Of a stretch of 64,000 nucleotides of DNA, positions 1 to 8,758 are shown in pieces. Made by a program: the position numbers and the translations under genes. The DNA is from Ornithobacterium rhinotracheale (lineage in GTDB: Bacteria > Bacteroidota > Bacteroidia > Flavobacteriales > Weeksellaceae): NCBI RefSeq assembly GCF_004088395.1, contig NZ_CP035107.1, forward strand, positions 429,501 to 493,500, given 5' to 3'. A model generated the notes under the pieces. The model was not told the DNA's origin. It saw only the letters and a list, made by a program, of their open reading frames with translations, and did not search any database. Each line of letters opens with the position of its first letter. The first letter of the stretch is position 1.

Positions 1-543
1 CGTAGGCAGCAGCTCGTTGTAATGCTCCGTAATGAGAATGAAAAATGTTTTTTTCGGTGGTTCTTCTAAGATTTTTAAAAGCTTATTGGCCGATTGCGTA
101 TTCATAGTATCTGCATTCCAAATCAGCATGACTTTGTTGCCCCCTTCGTAACTATTTAAGTTTAAAACATGAATAATTTCATTGATTTGGCTCACATTGA
201 TTCCGCCTTGTTTTTTCTCACTTGCGATGAGTTCCATCCATTCAAACAAAGAGCCATAAGGAGTTTCTTTATTAAATTGAATCCACTCTTCTTGGTAAGT
301 GGTGAGCGAAGTGTCTTTGGCACTCGCTACGGGGTAACAAAAATGCAAATCAGGATGTTGCAGCGAGTCCACTTTGTGCACACACGAATCATTTTGATTA
401 GAACAAAGCAATTGTTTTGCCATCCATTTAGCCAAAGGCAAGGTTCCGAACCCCGCTTTTCCGTCGAGTAGGAGTGCGTGGCTAATGGTTCCTTTTTCTA
501 AAGCTTTAGAAAATTGATTTTTGATAGTTTCGTGTATGGTCAT
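1..543 (-). CDS. holB: DNA polymerase III delta' subunit, N-terminal part (runs off left edge)
   Basis: This is the clamp-loader subunit that helps load the sliding clamp at replication forks. The frame starts at the ATG at 543 and stays open to the window edge, so only about 181 residues are visible. The start reads MTIHETIKNQFSKALEKG and continues SHALLLDGKAGFG, the degenerate P-loop region of delta'. Around residues 140-170 it has an NADTMNTQSANKLLKILEEPP stretch, the sensor-like NxxAANxLLKxLEEPP motif of delta'/DnaX proteins. The lack of a good GxxGxGK agrees with delta', which does not hydrolyse ATP, rather than gamma/tau. It is transcribed away from dxs by 54 bp. Confidence 0.85.
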   Translation of the reverse strand, partial: MTIHETIKNQFSKALEKGTISHALLLDGKAGFGTLPLAKWMAKQLLCSNQNDSCVHKVDSLQHPDLHFCYPVASAKDTSLTTYQEEWIQFNKETPYGSLFEWMELIASEKKQGGINVSQINEIIHVLNLNSYEGGNKVMLIWNADTMNTQSANKLLKILEEPPKKTFFILITEHYNELLPT

Positions 544-597
544 AGGTGTAAAATTAAAGAATTTAAACCTTTCTGAAAAACGAAAAAATCGAAATTT

Positions 598-2310
598 TTA
601 TAATTCTGAGAAAAAATCTGAAAGTGCCTGCGCCGAAAGCCCGTGGAGGTGCAGCAATTCATCGGTGCCGCCATGCGTTACAAATTCATCGGGCAGAGCT
701 TTAATGATTATTTTTCCGTTATAGGCTTGGCTTGTCGCATAGCTTGCCACCGATTCGCCAAAGCCGCCCGATTTTATACCTTCTTCTACACAAACGATTT
801 TTTTATATTTTTTCAAAATGGAATCTAATGCTTGCGTGTCCAGTGGTTTTACAAATGGGAAATGCACCCAAGCAAAATCCGTATTTTGAATGATTTTTGA
901 AATATTTTGCCCAATGGTTCCTGTGCTTAAAACAGCAATTTTTTCACCTTTTTTTAAAATTTTAGATTTAAAGCATTTTACTTTTTCTATACCTAAATCT
1001 TGGTTTGAAATCGCAGATTTTGGATAGCGAATGCTCATTGGCTGTTTAAGTTGCACCGCCAGCGAAAGCATTTGTTTAAGTTCGTGCTCATCAATCGGGC
1101 AAGCCACAATCATGTGCGGAATAGCGTTCATAAAGGCAATATCGAAATAGCCGTGATGTGTGGCTCCGTCGTTTCCCACAAGCCCTGCTCGGTCGATGCA
1201 GAAAATCACGGGCAAGGATTGCAACGCCACATCATGAATCACTTGGTCATAAGCTCGTTGCAAAAAAGTGGAATAAATCACACAAAACGGAATCATATTT
1301 TGGCAAGCCAATCCCGCTGAAAAAGTAACGGCATGTTGTTCTGCAATGCCGACATCTATGACGCGGTCTGGGAATTTTTGTTTTAAATCTATCAATGCGC
1401 TTCCCGTGAGCATGGCGGGCGTTATGGCGCAAATGTTAGGCTTTTCTTCAAAAATTTTAAGTAAAGATTCGCCTAAGATTTGCGGGTAAGTTTTGGCAGA
1501 TTTAGTCTTAACCCTTTCGCCTGAAATTTTATCAAATTTTCCAGGCGCATGCCATAGCACTTGGTCTTTTTCGGCTTGGGCAAAGCCCTTGCCTTTGATA
1601 GTTTTGATATGAATAATTTTCGGCGTTTTGATATTTTTGGCCCAATTCAAGGCTTTAAACAAAGCCTCGAAATCATGCCCGTTAATGCCGCCTAAATATT
1701 GAAATCCAAGCGATTCGAAAAAAGCCTTGGCATTTTCTGGGTGATTAAAGACCGACTTCAGAGCACCTACCGAAGGGTCGATGCCTATGTCGTTATCGTT
1801 TAGGATAATGCAAACATCTAAATCCGTGTCACCTAAATGATTAAGCCCCTCAAAAGCCATGCCCGATGCAATAGATGCATCACCAATCACAGCCACATGT
1901 TTTTTCTTTTCGCCCTTTAGTTTATCGGCATAAGCCATGCCTGTAATCGCCGAAATGCTGGTGGAAGAATGTCCCACGCCAAACAAATCGTATTCGCTTT
2001 CTGCTCGGCTGGGGAAACCGCTCATGCCATTGAGCTGTCGCAAGGTGTCAAAATCTGATTTTCGTCCCGTGAGTAGCTTGTGCACATAGGCTTGGTGTCC
2101 CACATCCCACAAAAGTGAATCGTGTGGCGTGTCATAGAAATAGTGCAATGCAATGCTGAGCTCCACCACCCCAAGGCTCGCACCTAAATGCCCCTCCTTG
2201 GTGGACACAATATCTAAAATAAAATCACGAATTTCCTCAGCCAACTTTGGAAGTTGGTGCGTGGGGATTTGTTTCAAATCCTCGGGAAATTGGATTTTAT
2301 CTAAAAGCAT
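598..2310 (-). CDS. dxs: 1-deoxy-D-xylulose-5-phosphate synthase
   Basis: A thiamine-diphosphate enzyme that condenses pyruvate and glyceraldehyde 3-phosphate to DXP, the first step of the MEP isoprenoid pathway. At 570 aa it is somewhat shorter than the usual 590-640 aa. Visible are the N-terminal VGHQAYVHKLLTGR, the ThDP/Mg motif beginning GDASIASGMAFEGLNH and ending ILNDNDIGI, and the transketolase-C pyrimidine-binding part VIDVGIAEQHAVTFSAGLA and DRAGLVGNDGATHHG. The first motif is GDA rather than the common GDG. The gene stops 3 bp before gmk starts and likely shares its transcript with gmk and the YicC gene. Confidence 0.96.
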   Translation of the reverse strand: MLLDKIQFPEDLKQIPTHQLPKLAEEIRDFILDIVSTKEGHLGASLGVVELSIALHYFYDTPHDSLLWDVGHQAYVHKLLTGRKSDFDTLRQLNGMSGFPSRAESEYDLFGVGHSSTSISAITGMAYADKLKGEKKKHVAVIGDASIASGMAFEGLNHLGDTDLDVCIILNDNDIGIDPSVGALKSVFNHPENAKAFFESLGFQYLGGINGHDFEALFKALNWAKNIKTPKIIHIKTIKGKGFAQAEKDQVLWHAPGKFDKISGERVKTKSAKTYPQILGESLLKIFEEKPNICAITPAMLTGSALIDLKQKFPDRVIDVGIAEQHAVTFSAGLACQNMIPFCVIYSTFLQRAYDQVIHDVALQSLPVIFCIDRAGLVGNDGATHHGYFDIAFMNAIPHMIVACPIDEHELKQMLSLAVQLKQPMSIRYPKSAISNQDLGIEKVKCFKSKILKKGEKIAVLSTGTIGQNISKIIQNTDFAWVHFPFVKPLDTQALDSILKKYKKIVCVEEGIKSGGFGESVASYATSQAYNGKIIIKALPDEFVTHGGTDELLHLHGLSAQALSDFFSEL

Positions 2311-2313
2311 TTT

Positions 2314-2883
2314 TTATTTAGAAATAAAATTTTCTACAATTTGGTTTACTTCTTTTTTGGCAACATACAAGTCATCGTTTACTAGAATGATGTCAAAATC
2401 CTTGGCAAATTCTAGTTCTTTGGTAGCTTTGGCAATGCGCATTTCCAATTTTTCAGGAGAATCGGTATTGCGGTCGCGTAGTCGTTGAGCCAAAGTTTCC
2501 ACGCTCGGTGGCTGCACGAAAATAGAAAGAGCTTTGTTGCTAAATTGTTTTTTAAGATTGATTCCGCCCATCACATCAATGTCAAAAACTACATTTTTTC
2601 CTGCGTTCCAAATGCGCTCAATTTCTGATTTTAAGGTGCCGTAGCAGTGGTTTTTGTAGACTTCTTCCCATTCTACGAATTCATTATTAGCCACTTTTTG
2701 TTTAAATTCTTCGGGGGGCAAAAAATAATAATCCACGCCGTCTACTTCGCCCTTGCGTGGAGCACGCGTAGCACATGAAATAGAGAAAGCCAAATCGTTT
2801 CTTGTTTTAAGGAGGTGTTTTACCAAAGTGGTTTTGCCCGCTCCAGAAGGTGCTGAAAATATGATGAGTTTTCCGCTGTTCAT
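2314..2883 (-). CDS. gmk: guanylate kinase
   Basis: Phosphorylates GMP to GDP with ATP in purine nucleotide salvage. The 189-aa length is normal. The P-loop GAGKTT lies at residues about 14-20 (SAPSGAGKTTLVKHLL). The GMP-binding region follows with TRAPRKGEVDGVDYYF, and then VVFDIDVMGG, the Walker B-like segment. The start codon lies 10 bp from the stop of the upstream YicC-family gene, suggesting an operon with it and with dxs downstream. Confidence 0.96.
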   Translation of the reverse strand: MNSGKLIIFSAPSGAGKTTLVKHLLKTRNDLAFSISCATRAPRKGEVDGVDYYFLPPEEFKQKVANNEFVEWEEVYKNHCYGTLKSEIERIWNAGKNVVFDIDVMGGINLKKQFSNKALSIFVQPPSVETLAQRLRDRNTDSPEKLEMRIAKATKELEFAKDFDIILVNDDLYVAKKEVNQIVENFISK

Positions 2884-2893
2884 GATTTAAAAT

Positions 2894-3751
2894 TTAAAGC
2901 ACATTGAGCACTTGTTCCTTGATTTTTTCTAGTTCATCTTTCATTTTAATCACCAATTTTTGCATTTCGGCATGATTGGATTTTGAGCCGAGCGTATTGA
3001 TTTCTCGACCGATTTCTTGACAGATGAAATTTAGTTTTTTTCCATTGCTTTCTGCACTTTCAATGTTTTTTAAAAAGTATTCGCAATGGTTTTTCAATCT
3101 AACTTTTTCTTCGGTAATGTCCAATTTTTCAAGGTAGAAAATCAATTCTTGCTCAAATCGGTTTAGATCCACTTCTTTGATTTCGTTTAAGCCTTTTTGC
3201 ATTCTTTCCTTAATGTTGGTAATGCGTTCATGCTCAAAGTTAGGAACTTGGCTCAATAAATTCAAAATTTTATGGATTCTTAATTTAAAATCCTCAGCCA
3301 AAACTTTTCCTTCATCACTACGGAATTTTTTAAGCTGATTGAGAGCCTCTTGCAATTCACCAGTGAATTTATTCCAATCCTCTTCCGAGATTTCTGTTTG
3401 TTCCTGCACATACACATCAGGCATTTTCATAGCAGATTTAAAAAGCGTATCCACCGAAAGGCGTTCATCAATAGCCTTGAATTGCTCAATATATTCCTTG
3501 ATCAAAGGTGTGTTTAATTGGTGAGTTTTGGCAACGCCGTTGTGGGTATGGTTTACAAAAACATCTATTTTCCCACGATTGAGCGACTCGATCACGATTT
3601 TTCTTATTTCTAGTTCTTTATCTTTTAAATCTAGAGGTAATCTTATATTTAGGTCTAAATTTTTGCTATTCAGAGATTTAATGTCAATCGTATAGCTAGC
3701 GTTTTCAAAACTTACTTCGGATTTTCCAAATCCGGTCATAGACTGAATCAT
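2894..3751 (-). CDS. YicC/YloC family endoribonuclease
   Basis: YicC-family proteins are single-strand-preferring endoribonucleases linked to stationary-phase survival and RNA turnover. I chose the ATG at 3751 because the protein then begins MIQSMTGFGKS, the hallmark N-terminus of the family. An in-frame ATG at 3775 would add eight residues not seen in relatives. The family's C-terminal part is recognisable (KLNFICQEIGREINTLGSKSN, around residues 240-260), containing the conserved EMNREINT-like acidic motif. Next to gmk, as in many bacteria. Confidence 0.9.
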   Translation of the reverse strand: MIQSMTGFGKSEVSFENASYTIDIKSLNSKNLDLNIRLPLDLKDKELEIRKIVIESLNRGKIDVFVNHTHNGVAKTHQLNTPLIKEYIEQFKAIDERLSVDTLFKSAMKMPDVYVQEQTEISEEDWNKFTGELQEALNQLKKFRSDEGKVLAEDFKLRIHKILNLLSQVPNFEHERITNIKERMQKGLNEIKEVDLNRFEQELIFYLEKLDITEEKVRLKNHCEYFLKNIESAESNGKKLNFICQEIGREINTLGSKSNHAEMQKLVIKMKDELEKIKEQVLNVL

Positions 3752-3849
3752 AATATCTAAAAAAATTAAATCCAAATGTACTAAAATGCGTTAATATGTA
3801 AGGCAAGAATTGCAGAAAAGTTTACATTTGGATAGCTAAAAAATTAAAA

Positions 3850-4836
3850 ATGAATAAGAAAGCATTTCTTTTTTTGTGTTTAAATATACTTTCCCTAATG
3901 CTTGTGAATGCACAGGACTTAACAGGGAAATGGATTATTGTAAATCCTAGCAATGACACAGATTATTATGCTGAATTGAATTTAATTCATAACGGTGGGA
4001 CAATGTATGGTGGCTACTCGTATGATCGTGAAAATGGTGGCTATTGTAGATACTGGCTAGAGGGGAATTTTGATGAGTTGTCTAAAAGTTTTAAGGCTAA
4101 TGATGTGGAGCTTATCGATAAATCTCCGAATCACACAGCTACGGCGTTTGATTTGAAGTACAGCAAGGAAAAAGATGGCGAGTATTTAATCGGAACGATT
4201 CAAACAATAGATGTTTCTGATATTCAGTCGAAAATAGCTAAAGCTTTTGGACTGGAATTTACAAGCCCCAAAAAGAAGATTAAGTATAAAAAAGTGAGCC
4301 CCCAATACGCTCCTTATGCTTACCAAAGACCAAAATTAGAGGATAAGCCTATTGTGGAGGCAGAGCAAAAAACTACAACGCCTGATGAAATTACGCAAAC
4401 TCCCATAGCGTTCAAAAGTATAGTGACCGATGCAGGAGAGGCAAATAAAACTGAAGTTGCTAAAAAGGATAGCATTCAGCCTGAAATCATTAAACAAAAA
4501 AATGAACGAAATGGCAAAGTTGTGGCAAGCATTCAACTCAATGGAGCTAAGGAGATTAAATTATTAATTTATGATTATGGTGAAATTGATAATGATACAG
4601 TGAGCATTTTCTTTAATAATGATTTAATTGCTAGTGAAATGCGTATTGATCGTGAGGCGAAAGAGTTTACTTTAAAATTAAAGCAAGGTGAAAATCAGCT
4701 AGTTTTTGTGGCTAATAATTTAGGTGATGTGCCTCCCAATACAGCTAAAATTGCGATTGTGGCAGAAAATCGTCGTTATAATTATAAAATCTTTACCGAT
4801 GAAAAGAATAATGCTGTGATAAGGCTTTTGAATTAA
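3850..4836 (+). CDS. secreted protein of unknown function
   Basis: I do not recognise a characterised family. The first about 22 residues form a signal peptide (MNKKAFLFLCLNILSLMLVNAQ, cleaved before DLTGKW). An N-terminal half with alternating strands (TGKWIIVNPSNDTDYYAELNL) resembles small beta-sandwich domains that follow a 'GxW' start. A lysine- and threonine-rich linker (residues about 150-215) leads to a C-terminal beta domain (KEIKLLIYDYGEIDNDTVSIFF and GENQLVFVANNLG), a pattern seen in Bacteroidota periplasmic proteins. It stands alone on the + strand, divergent from the YicC gene. Likely periplasmic or surface exposed. Confidence 0.7.
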   Translation: MNKKAFLFLCLNILSLMLVNAQDLTGKWIIVNPSNDTDYYAELNLIHNGGTMYGGYSYDRENGGYCRYWLEGNFDELSKSFKANDVELIDKSPNHTATAFDLKYSKEKDGEYLIGTIQTIDVSDIQSKIAKAFGLEFTSPKKKIKYKKVSPQYAPYAYQRPKLEDKPIVEAEQKTTTPDEITQTPIAFKSIVTDAGEANKTEVAKKDSIQPEIIKQKNERNGKVVASIQLNGAKEIKLLIYDYGEIDNDTVSIFFNNDLIASEMRIDREAKEFTLKLKQGENQLVFVANNLGDVPPNTAKIAIVAENRRYNYKIFTDEKNNAVIRLLN

Positions 4837-4867
4837 TCAAAAAAACGGATTTTCATTGTAATTAAAA

Positions 4868-4896
4868 AATCCACAAGTCGTGATGACTTGTGGATT
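4868..4896 (-). terminator. intrinsic terminator, probably bidirectional
   Basis: Perfect 12-bp inverted repeat AATCCACAAGTC / GACTTGTGGATT with a 5-nt loop. On the minus strand it is followed by a T run (GGATTTTTTAAT), placing it as the terminator of the GH109 gene that stops at 4938. It also sits just beyond the + strand gene that ends at 4836. Confidence 0.8.
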
Positions 4897-4937
4897 CGTC
4901 GTAAATAATTAAAAATATAAACAATGAAAAGTTAATT

Positions 4938-6368
4938 TTATTTTTTTGCCCAATCATCGGCAAAAGCATGTCGGTAGCCTTTCACCTTTTTCCACGCTCC
5001 ACGCGTAAAATCTGGAATGGCTACGGGTGCGCTTCCATTCTCAATAGAGATGGCAGAAAGCTCTGTTAAGCAAGACCATTCAGCCAAGTCATAAACATCC
5101 ATATCAAGCGGAAGCCCGTTTTGCAGGCAGTAAACTAGACGGTAATCCATAATATAGTCCATACCTCCGTGACCTCCTACTTTTTTAGCTCTTTCTTCTA
5201 ATTCCACAAGGATTGGGTGCTTATATTTAGCCATTAAGGCTTTTTTCATCTCTTCTGATACAAAGCCGTGGGCATCGAGCTTCTCGTGGTCTGGGTTTAC
5301 ATCTTCGCTCACTTCTTCAAGGGCATAGCCTTGCACTGGGTATTTGTTGGCAAAGCCTTTGGTACCTGTAAGCTGATACATTCTGGAATACGGGCGTGGC
5401 GTTACCACATTGTGCTGGATTTGGATTGTTTTTCCGTTTTCTGTGCGAATCATTGTCACGGTGTGGTCTCCATTTTTAAAATCCTTGGCCTCTTTGCCAA
5501 ACATATCTTTCCACGCTTGTGGACCGTTTACTGGCTTTGTATCCATAGATACGAGGTACTTCATACGGTCGCCTCGGTGAATGTCTAGCAACTGACAAGC
5601 TGGCCCGATTCCGTGAGTGGGGTAAACATCTCCGCGGAATTCTTTATTATACTCTAATCTCCAATTTTTGTAATAAGCTTTCCAGAAGTCTTTTAAATTA
5701 TGAATGTATGACCCCTCGGTGTGTAACACTTCACCAAACACGCCCTGCTGTGCCATATTAAGCGTGGTAAGCTCAAAGAAATCGTACACGCAGTTTTCCA
5801 GCATCATACAGTGCTTGCGGGTGCGCTCTGAGGTATCGATGAGTGCCCAAATATCTTTCATATTCATTGCAGCTGGCACCTCAATTGCCACATGCTTTCC
5901 GTGCTCCATGGCATAGAGTGCGATAGGCACATGGTGTTTCCAATCGGTTACAATATAGATTAAATCAATATCATCTCGCTTGCACATTTTTTTGTAAGCC
6001 TCGGCAAAGCCATAGTATTCTGCAGCTCTCTTTTTACCTGCTTTATCAAGGATTTCCTGCCCTTTTTCCACTCTATTTTTTTCAATATCACAGAGTGCTA
6101 CAATTTCTGTCCCAGGGATTTGTGTAAATCGCTCTACGGCACCAGGGCCACGCATTCCCAAGCCCACAAAGCCCACACGCACGGTTTCTAGTTTCGGAGT
6201 TACAAGGTTGATGACATCTGTCTGCCCTGGAGCTCGCTCAGGAACGGGTAAAACAATTGGTGAAATACCTCCTTTTTTGGCTGGAGTGGTGGCTACTCTT
6301 TGTTCGGCACAACTAAAAATCAACGCGAAAATACATGCAAAAATGCCATAAATGCTAATTTTTTTCAT
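4938..6368 (-). CDS. GH109 alpha-N-acetylgalactosaminidase-like lipoprotein
   Basis: Gfo/Idh/MocA-fold enzyme of glycoside hydrolase family 109, which uses tightly bound NAD+ in a retaining hydrolysis. Family members remove terminal alpha-GalNAc, for example from blood group A or mucin glycans. The signal sequence ends in a lipobox (ALIFSCAE), so it is probably membrane anchored. The Rossmann motif VGFVGLGMRGPGAVERF lies at residues about 65-81, followed by EIVALCDIEKNR. Further family segments are EVPAAMNMKDIW, KNWRLEYNKEFRGDVYPTHG and GGHGGMDYIMDYRL. The 476-aa length fits. It stands alone between two terminators. Confidence 0.85.
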   Translation of the reverse strand: MKKISIYGIFACIFALIFSCAEQRVATTPAKKGGISPIVLPVPERAPGQTDVINLVTPKLETVRVGFVGLGMRGPGAVERFTQIPGTEIVALCDIEKNRVEKGQEILDKAGKKRAAEYYGFAEAYKKMCKRDDIDLIYIVTDWKHHVPIALYAMEHGKHVAIEVPAAMNMKDIWALIDTSERTRKHCMMLENCVYDFFELTTLNMAQQGVFGEVLHTEGSYIHNLKDFWKAYYKNWRLEYNKEFRGDVYPTHGIGPACQLLDIHRGDRMKYLVSMDTKPVNGPQAWKDMFGKEAKDFKNGDHTVTMIRTENGKTIQIQHNVVTPRPYSRMYQLTGTKGFANKYPVQGYALEEVSEDVNPDHEKLDAHGFVSEEMKKALMAKYKHPILVELEERAKKVGGHGGMDYIMDYRLVYCLQNGLPLDMDVYDLAEWSCLTELSAISIENGSAPVAIPDFTRGAWKKVKGYRHAFADDWAKK

Positions 6369-6495
6369 ACTTATCTTTTTTGTTAGAATTTTTCAACTTG
6401 GCTAATGTAAGTTTTTTTTAGCATTTGTGAAAGAAAATATAAATGACATTTATTCTTTGTGTTTTTAACACTTAAGCTTTGTTGTTGAAATAAAA

Positions 6496-6524
6496 AAGCT
6501 ACTCAATTATTAATTGAGTAGCTT
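6496..6524 (-). terminator. rplT terminator
   Basis: A 14-bp perfect inverted repeat (AAGCTACTCAATTA / TAATTGAGTAGCTT) with almost no loop. Read on the minus strand it is followed by TTTTTTATT. It lies 27 bp downstream of the rplT stop. Confidence 0.85.
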
Positions 6525-6550
6525 GAAAAGTTCAGTTTAATGGTTAAAAT

Positions 6551-6895
6551 TTATTTGATCTTATCTACAATTGCTTTGAAAGCTTCTGGGTGATTCATTG
6601 CTAAATCAGCTAACACTTTTCTGTTAAGCTCAATGTTGTTGCTTTTAAGAGCCCCCATGAATTTAGAATAAGACATTCCGTATTGTCTAGCACCAGCGTT
6701 AATTCTTTGAATCCAAAGCGAACGGAAATTTCTTTTCTTTTGACGACGGTCTCTGTAAGCATACACCATTGCTTTTTCAACTGCGTTTTTAGCAACAGTC
6801 CATACATTTTTGCGGCGTCCGAAATATCCTTTCGCTAATTTGATAATTTTCTTGCGTCTTCTTCTTGACGCTACTGAATTGGTTGATCTTGGCAT
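6551..6895 (-). CDS. rplT: 50S ribosomal protein L20
   Basis: Binds 23S rRNA early in large-subunit assembly. At 114 aa it has normal length and an arginine/lysine-rich N-terminal extension ([27 protein letters not shown]). The conserved globular part reads [23 protein letters not shown]. It lies 129 bp downstream of rpmI on the same strand and ends at a strong terminator. Confidence 0.98.
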   Translation of the reverse strand: MPRSTNSVASRRRRKKIIKLAKGYFGRRKNVWTVAKNAVEKAMVYAYRDRRQKKRNFRSLWIQRINAGARQYGMSYSKFMGALKSNNIELNRKVLADLAMNHPEAFKAIVDKIK

Positions 6896-7024
6896 AATTT
6901 TTAAATTTTTTAAGCGTAGGCGGAAGTGTAATAAGACTTCTCTTTTTCTCTGCCCTCGCTTGGGTTAAACATTTTAATAAACCGGATTTTTATATAATTG
7001 GTGTTTTTGTTGAAAAACAAAAAA

Positions 7025-7222
7025 TTATTTTAATCCTAATTGGCGTTTTACACTGTTTACATCAGCTTGGTCTACAAGACCCATTTTGGTAAGATTTCTC
7101 TTTTGCTTAGTTTCTTTCTTAGTTAAGATGTGGCTTTTGTAAGCATGTTTACGCTTAATTTTTCCACTTCCTGTAAGTTTGAAACGCTTTTTAGCACCTG
7201 ATTTTGTTTTTTGTTTTGGCAT
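7025..7222 (-). CDS. rpmI: 50S ribosomal protein L35
   Basis: Small basic ribosomal protein, 65 aa. The ATG at 7222 gives [21 protein letters not shown], the standard L35 N-terminus; upstream in-frame codons would add a non-ribosomal leader and are rejected. The usual upstream partner infC is absent: beyond 7222 there are about 430 bp without a gene and then rteC on the opposite strand. Its own promoter is visible upstream. Confidence 0.97.
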   Translation of the reverse strand: MPKQKTKSGAKKRFKLTGSGKIKRKHAYKSHILTKKETKQKRNLTKMGLVDQADVNSVKRQLGLK

Positions 7223-7303
7223 TTCTGTGTACTTATTGGTTAAACTGAACTTTAATTCCGTTTTTTGATTGAACGAAAAATTCGCACAAAAGCAAACGGA
7301 GTG

Positions 7304-7334
7304 CAAATGTACGAATTTTATTTTAAAATTCATA
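7304..7334 (-). promoter_or_regulatory. promoter of rpmI-rplT
   Basis: On the minus strand TATG, 19 nt, then TACATTTG: a good match to the Bacteroidota consensus TTTG-N19/20-TAnnTTTG. Transcription would start near 7297, giving a leader of about 75 nt. It shows that rpmI-rplT can be expressed without an upstream infC. Confidence 0.6.
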
Positions 7335-7497
7335 CTAATTCTTTAAATTATTGAAATATAAAATATTACAAGTGTTTTTTCAATTTCAGGTAACGAATTA
7401 GTAACTCAACTTACTTCTTTTGATTTCATTGATTTTCATTGAAACTCAACACAGCGAATATACAACATATTTACTTTTTGAACAAATTCTTATAACT

Positions 7498-7565
7498 TTG
7501 CCTCGCCTGCACGGTGCAAGCGTGCTCCTCTATGGATGCCGACTCGCACCGTGCAGGCGAGGCAA
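7498..7565. repeat. 20-bp GC-rich perfect inverted repeat near the element's left end
   Basis: Arms TTGCCTCGCCTGCACGGTGC (7498-7517) and its exact complement (7546-7565) around a 28-nt loop. The arms are far more GC rich than the surrounding AT-rich sequence. It sits between the rpmI promoter and rteC. It is not followed by a T run in either direction, so a simple terminator is not the obvious reading; a protein-binding site or an element-end structure is possible. The remaining 7335-7655 sequence holds nothing else I recognise. Confidence 0.85.
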
Positions 7566-7655
7566 TATAAGTTAAAAGATATGTTTTTCTTGCCTAATGA
7601 ATTTTTATGATTGTTCCGTAATTTTGTAGGACATAATTTTAAATATTTAAGTAAT

Positions 7656-8489
7656 ATGGAACAGTATTTTGAAAAAGTCTTTCAAGACATCCACAGAGAA
7701 GAGGAAAAGGTAACACTAGATGTAGCAACCGTTATCCCTGAAGCATTGGAAATGATTCATTATTTATCCAAGATTTTAGAAGATGCAAGAGTATATATCC
7801 TTGAAAGAGGATTTAATAATGAACAAGAAGAGATTCATTTCTTCAGAAACATCAAACCTAAGATTTACGGAAAGTTAATGTATTACAATCGTATTTACAA
7901 AATGGAAATCATTCGTCCTACTACAAAGGGCAAAATTTATGAAGACTATTTCACGAAAGAGAAAAAGCGATTAAAAAGCAGGCATAACCATTTTCTAAAA
8001 ACAAATCCTTTCTATATTTACTATCACTCTGGTAGAACTGACGAAGACCATAAATATTTTTTAAGGTCTTCTTTTAATTTTCAAGAAGGATTAGAAAATC
8101 ACGCTTTTGATTTAGATCGACGATTTTCAACCTACTACGACTATTTGACTGCTAGAATTATTAGTAGAGAATTATTTTACGAGTATCTCCATTTTCGTAC
8201 CACCACACAATTTGATAAAATAGCCAATGAAAACCATCGTTCTATCCGTTGGACAGAAAGTAAAGCTGCTCTAGTCGAGCTTATCTATGCACTACATGCT
8301 GCAAAAGCCATCTCAAGCGGACAAATTAGTTTAAATAAAATCGCCGTAACTTGTCAAGCTTTATTTAAGATTGAATTACAAGATATTCATCACACTTTTC
8401 ACCGTATGAAAAGTCGTTCAGGTTCAAGAACCTTATTTTTAAATCAATTAGTCAATTCCTTGGAAACTTATATGGATAAGAACATCTAA
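7656..8489 (+). CDS. rteC: RteC-family regulator of the conjugative element
   Basis: RteC proteins activate the excision operon of CTnDOT-type elements. The ATG at 7656 (MEQYFEKVFQDIHREEEK) gives 277 aa; an earlier ATG at 7611 adds 15 residues without family character. Typical parts are an all-helical N-terminal half (EIHFFRNIKPKIYGKLMYYNRIYKME), FYIYYHSGRTDEDHKYF, and the C-terminal helix-turn-helix-like region SIRWTESKAALVELIYALH. In CTnDOT, RteC is itself induced by RteA/RteB; those genes are not seen here. Confidence 0.88.
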   Translation: MEQYFEKVFQDIHREEEKVTLDVATVIPEALEMIHYLSKILEDARVYILERGFNNEQEEIHFFRNIKPKIYGKLMYYNRIYKMEIIRPTTKGKIYEDYFTKEKKRLKSRHNHFLKTNPFYIYYHSGRTDEDHKYFLRSSFNFQEGLENHAFDLDRRFSTYYDYLTARIISRELFYEYLHFRTTTQFDKIANENHRSIRWTESKAALVELIYALHAAKAISSGQISLNKIAVTCQALFKIELQDIHHTFHRMKSRSGSRTLFLNQLVNSLETYMDKNI

Positions 8490-8522
8490 GAATTGGCCAG
8501 CCTTCTAAGAGGCTGAATGACC

Positions 8523-8692
8523 TTTGCCCATAACTACCCATTGGCAAACCACACTCACACTACTTACTTTACTAATTTCAAGATGATCATCAGTCGCTTT
8601 AAGCGTCTTTTTTTTGCTCTAAATTCATGATTATTAAGGCATAAATATAAATTCGTTAAAATGCGCTAATTTTCTATCTACCCATTGGCAAA
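8523..8692 (+). promoter_or_regulatory. intergenic repeats between rteC and the first HTH gene, possible regulator sites
   Basis: The 15-mer CTACCCATTGGCAAA occurs twice, at 8534-8548 and 8678-8692. The first copy is also half of a dyad, TTTGCC (8523-8528) with GGCAAA (8543-8548). Between them lies a weak hairpin followed by eight Ts (near 8595-8615), a likely rteC terminator. By analogy with CTnDOT, where RteC binds repeats upstream of the excision operon, these may be RteC or HTH-protein sites. That role is inference. The rest of 8490-8758 shows nothing. Confidence 0.5.
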
Positions 8693-8758
8693 ACTTGGCG
8701 TTATCATCGCTTCGGTCTTCTGAACTTTGTCCTCAGATAAACGATAAAATCAGAAGCA

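Noticed and set aside
169-471. Open frame on the + strand inside the left-edge gene
   Set aside because: The opposite strand encodes a clear DNA polymerase III delta' N-terminus over the same bases.
7223-7655. tRNA gene as the element attachment site
   Set aside because: No cloverleaf, T-arm (GGTTCGA-like) or anticodon arm found in either strand of this gap.
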